DNA of 6,444 nt from Bacteriovorax stolpii (GTDB lineage: Bacteria > Bdellovibrionota > Bacteriovoracia > Bacteriovoracales > Bacteriovoracaceae), in NCBI GenBank assembly GCA_945862475.1, contig CAMAYW010000149.1, positions 1 through 6,444 on the forward strand, written 5' to 3'. Positions 1 through 4,869 of this stretch are shown in pieces. A program made the translations under genes and the position numbers. Below the pieces are notes generated by a model. It did no database searches. It saw only the letters and a program-made list of their open reading frames with translations, and was not told the origin of the DNA. The first letter of the stretch is position 1. Every line of letters starts with the position of its first letter.

Positions 1-26
1 TCAACTAACCATCTAATTTATCATTA

Positions 27-36
27 AGACATGTCT
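27..36. repeat. 10-bp perfect palindrome upstream of the secreted-protein gene
   Basis: AGACATGTCT reads identically on both strands. It lies about 120 bp upstream of the ATG at 159, in sequence without a reading frame of useful length. Such palindromes can be dimeric regulator sites, but there is only one copy here and no convincing promoter next to it, so an operator role is only a possibility. Confidence 0.3.
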
Positions 37-146
37 AAACATTTAATAGGCCTTGAACAATGTATATCAAATCGACAATCTGTTTACTGTAATAACTACC
101 TTAATTTTATACACATTCCTGCCGATATGACTTTGATTTGTCTGTT

Positions 147-153
147 AAAGGAG
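147..153 (+). promoter_or_regulatory. Ribosome binding site deciding the ATG 159 start
   Basis: AAAGGAG ends 5 nt before the ATG at 159. The in-frame TTG at 138 has no purine-rich sequence at the right distance, so this site favours ATG 159 over the longer reading. Confidence 0.7.
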
Positions 154-158
154 TCTGG

Positions 159-2138
159 ATGATTCTCCCCCTTATTCTTTTAGTTACTTTTAAAGCCTAC
201 TCATCTGGACCAGAGATTCCTAATCAAAAAGAATTTGAAGAGATTTCCTTAATGACAGCGATGGCCTCTGCTGACGGAGATGCCGACATGGCAAAAATCA
301 TTTCAGAACGAGCGCTTAACAAACAAGATATGTGTGGAGATCCCGACAAAAAAGTGGCGGGCCCCTTTTTAAAAGACGTAAAGTTCATCACCCCCCCAGC
401 AATTGAAGTTAAAAAATCTCCTAAGGTCACCTTCTACTCTCGATTCATAGCACCCGTTGAAGAAATGAAGTTTTATGATGTGACAAAATCTGGGGACAAT
501 TTGCCAGACTTAGAAAAAGTCGTAAAGGCCCAAGGAGACAAAGAACGAAATGCAGCGATAACTAATTTATGTGAAGGAAAATCTAACCTTGAAAAAATTA
601 AGTATGCTTCGACTTTGCATGAAAAATTAAATGATGTTTATAATCATGGAATGTATACTGGCGAGGGTGGCATTCAACCCGATCCTTACTCTGATATTGA
701 TCCAACTAAAAAACCCCATGAAAAATTTAAAATAACCCTCCAACGCCAGTACAATTCCCTTCACCGTCAATTCTTTGATGGAAATAAAGATTGGCCTCCT
801 CAGGCGGGTGTTTGTGCCGATGCCTCTATATTAGTCAGTGATTTTTTAAATCAATGCGGTCTTAAGGCTTCTCCCGTGGCTTATGCTACGGATAGTTTAC
901 ACCATGCAGTTGTAAAGGCTATTGATCCCAAGACAAAGAAAACATATTTCCTAAACTGGGGTGAGCTCAAAGAATCTGAAAGAGCTGATGCTCTTTCAAA
1001 TTTTGATATCCCAGCTGACCCAAATTCAAATTTAAAAAGTTATGGGATGATTATTAGGCATTTCACACCAGACGGGAAGGCAATCAAGGCCAATTCAAGA
1101 TCCAACACGGGTGTCGTCATGGCCCGCCTTCTCCACATTAGTGATGACGAGGTGGATGTCACAACTTATGGAACAAATGAAAACGGTGCTGCCATTGAGC
1201 TTCGTAACTTTAAAAAATTGGATCCAAAGAGCGGAGTCATTAAAGAGGTCCATGAAGAATTCATTCTCAGTGCGATTGAAGCTCAAGGACCAGTGAAAAA
1301 TAGGAAACTTTTTAATCCTGACAATTCAACGACATCCTTTAATACAATCCAGGGTATGTCGGCGACCTATAAGTCCGAGGAAGGAAAATATGCTCCAAAC
1401 AATACAATTGAGAAAAAATATTTTCACGGTTCTTTGGGATTTTATGAAGAGAAAACGGCTGAAAAAACGTTTTGGAAAAATACAGAATTATTCTCACGTT
1501 CATTCCACAACAGTAGCGGAGTTGGACTTTCATTAGTAGGTGGAAAGTCTGTGGGAAAAATGTTTGGAGATGACAATCACAAAACACAAATCGAAGCAGG
1601 TGGAAAAATTGTTGGAGAAGGTTACTTACTGAAAAATGGTCTATATAAGACCCAGAATTTGGATGGCAACATCTTCGTCGTTACTGAATTCAAGGTTAAA
1701 AATGAATCGAAGAAAAACTATGTTGAACTAGACTCGAGTGCCAAGATTGCTCCAGGTGCAAGTGTTGATATTAGGGGACCATTACAAAACACCAAACTCA
1801 CAGCACAGGTTTATGATCCAAAAATAAACCTCGTCTTTGCCGAGAAAATCGCGAACAAACAAACTGTCGGTGTGAATGCAAGCTATGTCGGATCCTTTGA
1901 CCGAGAATCGACGACGATTGAAGCCTTTTACGAAAACCATAAGCATAAAACTTCGGCTTCAGGTGGATTTGTCGTTGTAAAATCTGATGATGGAAGAAGT
2001 GATGTCTATGCTATCTTAAGAACCGGAAAAGACGTGAAGTGGGGTTCTGGGGATATCAAAACAAACATCGAAGCCAGAAAGGCCGTCACGAATTCTAATC
2101 CTGCGGCCATTCAAGCAACGGTAAGTATCAAAAAATGA
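159..2138 (+). CDS. Large exported protein with transglutaminase/papain-like Cys-His core and beta-rich C-terminal half
   Basis: A 659-residue protein of unrecognised family. The N-terminus (MILPLILLVTFKAYSS) looks like a short Sec signal peptide, though it lacks the usual basic n-region; starting at the in-frame TTG at 138 would add seven residues including a lysine, but the strong ribosome binding site points to ATG 159. Residues about 215-270 resemble the transglutaminase-like fold: GVCADA with Cys219, then LHHAVVKA with His248/His249, then YFLNWG with Asn266 where many members have Asp. The order and spacing fit a Cys-His-Asp/Asn triad, but this is a motif reading only. From about residue 400 to the end the sequence is a series of short alternating hydrophobic/polar segments separated by Gly/Asn/Asp turns, suggesting beta strands, perhaps a barrel or a beta-sandwich stalk; it ends in KK rather than the aromatic residue typical of outer-membrane barrels. 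Likely periplasmic or surface-located. It stands alone, convergent with the next gene. Substrate unknown. Confidence 0.85.
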   Translation: MILPLILLVTFKAYSSGPEIPNQKEFEEISLMTAMASADGDADMAKIISERALNKQDMCGDPDKKVAGPFLKDVKFITPPAIEVKKSPKVTFYSRFIAPVEEMKFYDVTKSGDNLPDLEKVVKAQGDKERNAAITNLCEGKSNLEKIKYASTLHEKLNDVYNHGMYTGEGGIQPDPYSDIDPTKKPHEKFKITLQRQYNSLHRQFFDGNKDWPPQAGVCADASILVSDFLNQCGLKASPVAYATDSLHHAVVKAIDPKTKKTYFLNWGELKESERADALSNFDIPADPNSNLKSYGMIIRHFTPDGKAIKANSRSNTGVVMARLLHISDDEVDVTTYGTNENGAAIELRNFKKLDPKSGVIKEVHEEFILSAIEAQGPVKNRKLFNPDNSTTSFNTIQGMSATYKSEEGKYAPNNTIEKKYFHGSLGFYEEKTAEKTFWKNTELFSRSFHNSSGVGLSLVGGKSVGKMFGDDNHKTQIEAGGKIVGEGYLLKNGLYKTQNLDGNIFVVTEFKVKNESKKNYVELDSSAKIAPGASVDIRGPLQNTKLTAQVYDPKINLVFAEKIANKQTVGVNASYVGSFDRESTTIEAFYENHKHKTSASGGFVVVKSDDGRSDVYAILRTGKDVKWGSGDIKTNIEARKAVTNSNPAAIQATVSIKK

Positions 2139-2158
2139 AGATGGTGATTCGTTAGTTT

Positions 2159-2350
2159 CTACTCAGTCACCGGAACTTGTTTAAGGTAATCAAGGTGAGA
2201 AGCACGAAATCTCTTAAGCGCAATCACCACAATGTCGGCCACTGGCATACCGGTATTCTTGGACATGAGTTCAAGATCAAGGGCCACTTGTTTTTCGATT
2301 TTAACGGCAACTTCTTTTAGTTCGCCTTCATTGTGCTTTTGGGATTTCAT
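2159..2350 (-). CDS. Small ribbon-helix-helix-like protein (63 aa)
   Basis: The 63-residue product fits the ribbon-helix-helix pattern of small dimeric DNA-binding proteins: a beta strand EVAVKIE (residues 13-19), a first helix about 20-32 (QVALDLELMSKNTG), a turn with Gly-Met-Pro, and a second helix about 36-52 (PVADIVVIALKRFRASH). This matches the usual layout of CopG/Arc-type domains, with a short charged N-terminus and C-terminal tail. Start ATG 2350 is preceded by GAGG (2359-2356) at 5 nt spacing. It is 65 bp downstream of the DUF4388 gene on the same strand and may be read from that operon, but a promoter-like sequence and inverted repeat just upstream suggest its own, possibly autoregulated, transcription. 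No toxin gene sits next to it, so an antitoxin role is not supported. DNA binding is inferred from pattern only. Confidence 0.7.
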   Translation of the reverse strand: MKSQKHNEGELKEVAVKIEKQVALDLELMSKNTGMPVADIVVIALKRFRASHLDYLKQVPVTE

Positions 2351-2375
2351 CGGAACCTCATTCTAAAAAATTTGA

Positions 2376-2401
2376 AAAACTATAGCGCCTTTTTTAGTTT
2401 T
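2376..2401. repeat. Inverted repeat over the RHH-like gene promoter (candidate operator)
   Basis: AAAACTA (2376-2382) and TAGTTTT (2395-2401) are perfect 7-bp inverted arms with a 12-bp centre. One arm covers part of the -10 and the other lies in the spacer next to the -35, where a bound dimer would block RNA polymerase. The arms are A/T-rich, so a chance repeat is possible; it is too AT-rich to be a good intrinsic terminator. Confidence 0.35.
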
Positions 2402-2407
2402 GGTCAT
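2379..2407 (-). promoter_or_regulatory. Putative promoter of the RHH-like gene
   Basis: On the minus strand, ATGACC (2407-2402, 4/6 to TTGACA) is followed after 17 bp by TATAGT (2384-2379, 5/6 to TATAAT). The predicted transcript start near 2372 leaves a leader of about 22 nt carrying the GAGG site. Spacing and position are right; sequence match is moderate. Confidence 0.45.
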
Positions 2408-2415
2408 CAGGATCT

Positions 2416-2964
2416 TTACTCTTGCCGCGGAGCCAAGATTTTAAGCGCTCCCTTTTTACGCAAACTTACCAAAGCAAGGGTGATTTCATGATCTAATAAT
2501 TCGCAATGTTGATAAAGATCCTGGGGATTATTCCAGTCGGTGAGAGTCATGAGAACATCGTACTCCTGTGGAGTCACCTCTAAACTATCTTCCAAAAATT
2601 CTGCGTCCAGAATGATTTTAATGTTATCAGGTGGCCTTAGTTTTAAAGACTCACGGTAGAGCTTTAACACTTCACCAAGTTTATTTTTCAGGACAGCATA
2701 AGGATAATGAATCTTTCTCTCACTCTCATCCACTAGCTCCGGCTCGACTACATACTCAAAGGATTGAAGGGAATATTCATCCACTAAAATTTGATAAAAG
2801 GCCTTAAGACCCTTCTGGTGATGAAAAGTGACTTGGATGATGTCGCCATTTTTAAAATAGATCTGGCCTAAAAACTGACGATTAAAGGAGGCAAGTACAT
2901 TCACCTTTCCGGTAAATTGAACGGCCACTTGCTCCTCAATCACATTCAGTAATTTTGATTCCAT
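2416..2964 (-). CDS. DUF4388 (PATAN-like) domain protein
   Basis: A 182-residue soluble protein. Residues about 16-72 match the DUF4388/PATAN pattern: FTGKVNVLASFNRQFLGQI, then YFKNGDIIQVTF, then GLKAFYQIL and a closing SFEYVVEPE, corresponding to the family's 'G.l..l.....G.l.f..G.i..a.......G..A.y.ll.....F.f' progression. Residues about 131-178 (TPQEYDVLMTL to LRKKGALKIL) look like a helical winged-helix-type module, which often follows DUF4388 domains. Such domains occur in regulatory proteins of Deltaproteobacteria, gliding bacteria and cyanobacteria (PatA N-terminus), mostly of undefined function. There is no signal peptide or membrane segment. It is the second gene of a unit with mrp: the gap is 8 nt and its AGGA ribosome site (2974-2971) overlaps the mrp TAG stop, 6 nt from its ATG. 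Co-translation implies related expression, not necessarily a shared reaction. Confidence 0.8.
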   Translation of the reverse strand: MESKLLNVIEEQVAVQFTGKVNVLASFNRQFLGQIYFKNGDIIQVTFHHQKGLKAFYQILVDEYSLQSFEYVVEPELVDESERKIHYPYAVLKNKLGEVLKLYRESLKLRPPDNIKIILDAEFLEDSLEVTPQEYDVLMTLTDWNNPQDLYQHCELLDHEITLALVSLRKKGALKILAPRQE

Positions 2965-2970
2965 TCCCGT

Positions 2971-2974
2971 TCCT
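2971..2974 (-). promoter_or_regulatory. Ribosome binding site overlapping the mrp stop codon
   Basis: On the minus strand the sequence reads TAGGA then six bases then ATG. The TAG is the mrp stop (2975-2973) and AGGA (2974-2971) is the ribosome site of the DUF4388 gene, an arrangement typical of translational coupling. Confidence 0.65.
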
Positions 2975-4145
2975 ATTTATTAATGCCTAATATTTTTGAA
3001 AATAGTCCTGGAGATTTTTTGATCGGTGTCGGACTGAAAAATTGGTCGACTTTTTCACCGGCCTCTTGAAACGCTTTCCACACGGGACGATTTTGGAACT
3101 GATCCTGAGTCATATAAGGGCGACCTTCATCAGAGCCAGTTCTCAGTTCAAGTTCTAAAGGGATTTTTCCAATCATGTCGACCTGTAATTCTTCTACTGC
3201 TTTTTCTACTCCGCCGTGGCCAAAAATATGGTGCTCACTTCCGCACTTGCCACAAATAAAGGAGCTCATGTTCTCGACCATACCAATGATAGGAAGGTTG
3301 AGTTTTTTAAACATCTCGAGTCCCTTCTTCGCATCTAAGAGGGCAATATCTTGAGGTGTTGAGATAATGATCGCTCCATCTACGTGAGCATTTTGAATCA
3401 TGGATAATTGAATATCACCTGTTCCAGGTGGAAGATCAATCAGGAGGTAGTCTGTATCTGTCCAATCCACGTCAAAAAGAAATAGATTGAGAACTCCTCC
3501 GAGCATAGGACCTCGCCAAATGACGGGGTCATTTTCATTTATAAAAAAACCAAAACTCATGAATTTAATTCCGTAAGACTCGACCGGAATTATTTTTTTA
3601 TTTGAGTTCGATCTCGGTTTCTCATCACGTTTTCCAAAAATCATGGGCATTGATGGCCCATAAATATCAGCATCAATGATTCCTACTTTGTGACCTCTTT
3701 GAGATAGTGTGATCGCTAGATTCGCCGTGAAGGTCGATTTCCCCACACCACCCTTACCTGAACCAATGGCAATAATTTTCCCTACTCCTGGAACTGGTTT
3801 TTTATTTCCCACTGTTCCATGGCCCGCTTTAATTTGAGCTGGCTGAGATTCAGGAGCGGGAGTTGGCGATTGTGATTTTTCATCGAGTGCTTTAAAAACG
3901 TCTTGAGATTGAGTCGAAGTAGTTTTGACTAAAATATTATCGATTCCCACAAGACCCGAGAGAGCTTTTTGAATGTCTGATTCAATTAGGCGCTTTTCAG
4001 CGGGGGAAATCCCATCTCTATTATATTGAAGAACGACTTTATCACCCTCAAGGCCAACATGTTGCCAACGATTTTCACTTTCAAAAGTTTGTCCAGTGGC
4101 GGGATTTTTAATTTGAGTTAATTGCTCTTTGATTTTATCTAACAT
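2973..4145 (-). CDS. mrp: Mrp/ApbC-family P-loop ATPase, Fe-S cluster carrier
   Basis: A 390-residue member of the Mrp/ApbC/Nbp35 family, cytosolic ATPases that bind a [4Fe-4S] cluster at a dimer interface and pass it to apoproteins. Numbered from ATG 4145: residues about 5-76 are a diverged DUF59/MIP18-like domain with no cysteine; about 86-120 a Pro/Gln/Ser-rich linker; the MinD-type deviant Walker A GSGKGGVGKST at 128-138 with signature lysine K131; DADIYGPSMP near 158-167; Walker B YLLIDLPPGTGD near 233-244 with D237; and the cluster-binding CGKC motif (C298, C301) in the expected place. The C-terminal tail SPGLFSKILGINK is an apparent basic amphipathic helix resembling a MinD membrane anchor. 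Start: AGGA (4159-4156) is 10 nt from ATG 4145 and only 4 nt from an in-frame GTG at 4151 that would add two residues; ATG is preferred. First gene of a unit with the DUF4388 gene, divergent from the HAMP gene. Confidence 0.95.
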   Translation of the reverse strand: MLDKIKEQLTQIKNPATGQTFESENRWQHVGLEGDKVVLQYNRDGISPAEKRLIESDIQKALSGLVGIDNILVKTTSTQSQDVFKALDEKSQSPTPAPESQPAQIKAGHGTVGNKKPVPGVGKIIAIGSGKGGVGKSTFTANLAITLSQRGHKVGIIDADIYGPSMPMIFGKRDEKPRSNSNKKIIPVESYGIKFMSFGFFINENDPVIWRGPMLGGVLNLFLFDVDWTDTDYLLIDLPPGTGDIQLSMIQNAHVDGAIIISTPQDIALLDAKKGLEMFKKLNLPIIGMVENMSSFICGKCGSEHHIFGHGGVEKAVEELQVDMIGKIPLELELRTGSDEGRPYMTQDQFQNRPVWKAFQEAGEKVDQFFSPTPIKKSPGLFSKILGINK

Positions 4146-4168
4146 AAACACTTATTCCTGATTGTTTT

Positions 4169-4238
4169 AGTAAACCTTGTTTATAATTTCCATCTAGTAG
4201 AAATCTTAAACTCATTTTATGATGCTAAGTAAACCTTG
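4169..4238. repeat. 11-bp direct repeat in the mrp/HAMP divergent region
   Basis: AGTAAACCTTG occurs at 4169-4179 and again at 4228-4238, 59 bp from start to start, and I found no other full copy in the window. The first copy lies over the predicted mrp transcript start; the second lies just before the HAMP gene. This placement suits a regulator binding two sites, but no regulator is identified. Confidence 0.45.
4180..4209 (-). promoter_or_regulatory. Putative mrp promoter, overlapping an opposed -10 element
   Basis: On the minus strand TTAAGA (4209-4204, 4/6) and TATAAA (4185-4180, 5/6) are 18 bp apart, placing a transcript start near 4173, about 28 nt before ATG 4145. On the plus strand a perfect TATAAT occupies 4182-4187 and could serve the HAMP gene, but its only -35 candidates are poor. 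The two -10 elements overlap, so the divergent promoters would compete for polymerase. Confidence 0.35.
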
Positions 4239-4241
4239 AAT

Positions 4242-4245
4242 AGGA
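4242..4245 (+). promoter_or_regulatory. Ribosome binding site selecting TTG 4254
   Basis: AGGA lies 8 nt upstream of TTG 4254. The earlier in-frame TTG at 4236 has no comparable site, and upstream ATGs (4219, 4222) end in a TGA at 4237, so TTG 4254 is the best-supported start. Confidence 0.5.
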
Positions 4246-4253
4246 CTAAAACA

Positions 4254-4811
4254 TTGGCATTTTATAAACGATCCACTTTTTTAATCAATCCGCCGTTCCA
4301 ACTAAAGTTTAGTTTGATCGTTTGCTCGATTATTTTTCTATCAACGTTAGTCTATCCAGTTATCATTTTTGATTTTTTTAATGTGTTCGTCGCACAAAAT
4401 CCAAATGCCGTTCAAAATGTTGTGAATACTCAAAGAAATCTCATTATTTTTTTATTCGTCGTCCAGATCATCATTACAACACTGGTTTTTATTGTTTTCA
4501 TTTTTCTAACCCACAAGATTGCTGGGCCAATGTTTAAATTAAAAAACCATCTCGCCTCCATACGAGAGGGAAATCCTATTACTCCCCTGACTTTTAGAAA
4601 TGGAGACTATTTTACCGATGTCGCTGAAGAAGTTAGTTTATTTCTTGATACAGTGGCCCATAATCAGGAAAGTGATTTCGCCTACATCGAAGAGGTTGCT
4701 GCTTACATTCAAAATCTAAATCTTGTAACACCTGATGATAAAAAGCCTATATTGAATGAGATTTCTCGTCGGTTAATTGAATTAAAATCTCGCTATAATC
4801 CATCCGTTTAA
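4254..4811 (+). CDS. Two-TM HAMP-domain-like membrane protein without output domain
   Basis: A 185-residue inner-membrane protein from TTG 4254; a TTG at 4236 would add six residues. Two hydrophobic helices, about residues 19-44 and 63-86, are joined by a short extracytoplasmic loop of about 18 residues, too small for a sensory domain. The second helix runs directly into THKIAGPMFKLKNHLASIREGN and then GDYFTDVAEEVSLFLDTV (to about 135), matching HAMP linkers: a first amphipathic helix with the conserved Pro after the membrane, a connector, and a second helix. The last 50 residues are helical and charged, with no kinase, cyclase or methyl-accepting signature. The HKIAGP...GD.F.D.AEE form is familiar from deltaproteobacterial HAMP proteins. 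Likely role is signal coupling to a partner encoded elsewhere; that is inference. It is divergent from mrp, and the next gene downstream has its own promoter. Confidence 0.8.
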   Translation: MAFYKRSTFLINPPFQLKFSLIVCSIIFLSTLVYPVIIFDFFNVFVAQNPNAVQNVVNTQRNLIIFLFVVQIIITTLVFIVFIFLTHKIAGPMFKLKNHLASIREGNPITPLTFRNGDYFTDVAEEVSLFLDTVAHNQESDFAYIEEVAAYIQNLNLVTPDDKKPILNEISRRLIELKSRYNPSV

Positions 4812-4833
4812 TTGTCGAAAATTTTATTTCTAA

Positions 4834-4842
4834 TGCTATAAT
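4834..4842 (+). promoter_or_regulatory. Extended -10 promoter of the transglycosylase gene
   Basis: TGCTATAAT is a perfect extended -10 (TGnTATAAT), the strongest promoter signal in the window. The -35 region is weak (TTGTCG at 4812-4817, 19-bp spacing), as is common with extended -10 promoters. The predicted start of transcription is near 4849, 16 nt before ATG 4865 and 37 nt before ATG 4886. Confidence 0.6.
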
Positions 4843-4846
4843 AGGA

Positions 4847-4869
4847 CCTCATCATCCATGAGGGATGAT
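4847..4869 (+). promoter_or_regulatory. Two overlapping, mutually exclusive hairpins at the transcript 5' end
   Basis: CCTCAT (4847-4852) can pair with ATGAGG (4858-4863), loop of 5; ATCATCC (4851-4857) can pair with GGATGAT (4863-4869), loop of 5. The arms share bases, so only one can form. The second would fold at the very 5' end of the predicted mRNA and covers ATG 4865. No T-run follows, so it is not a terminator. A stability or translation role is possible. Confidence 0.4.

Larger units (their letters stand above)
1..158. other. Non-coding leader region of the secreted-protein gene
   Basis: No gene is visible on either strand: minus-strand ATGs here run into stops within a few codons. 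The best -10-like element is TATACA at 108-113 with TTTACT at 83-88 (19-bp spacing), which is weak; TCGACA at 72-77 is a good -35 match but has no -10 at a proper distance. Promoter position is therefore not called. Confidence 0.5.

Noticed and set aside
127..162. An 11-codon upstream frame (ATG 127, MTLICLLKESG) whose TGA overlaps the ATG at 159.
   Set aside because: It has no ribosome binding site, and its codons coincide with the real ribosome site of the large gene; a leader peptide cannot be supported.
224..430. A 68-codon minus-strand frame opposite the start of the secreted-protein gene.
   Set aside because: It is antisense to coding sequence with a signal peptide and shows no family features.
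1095..1587. Frames of 60-80 codons on both strands inside the secreted-protein gene.
   Set aside because: They lie wholly within a well-supported longer gene, have no recognisable protein pattern and lack ribosome sites; they are chance frames.
2143..2171. GGTGA (2143-2147) and TCACC (2167-2171) between the convergent genes, as a shared terminator.
   Set aside because: A five-base stem with a 19-nt loop and no T-run in either direction is too weak for an intrinsic terminator.
2159..2350. The RHH-like gene as the antitoxin of a toxin-antitoxin pair.
   Set aside because: Neither neighbour resembles a toxin: one side is the 659-residue secreted protein in convergent orientation and the other is the DUF4388 protein.
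2376..2401. The AAAACTA/TAGTTTT repeat as a terminator for the mrp-DUF4388 unit.
   Set aside because: The stem is nearly all A/T with a 12-base loop; its overlap with a promoter-like pair fits an operator better.
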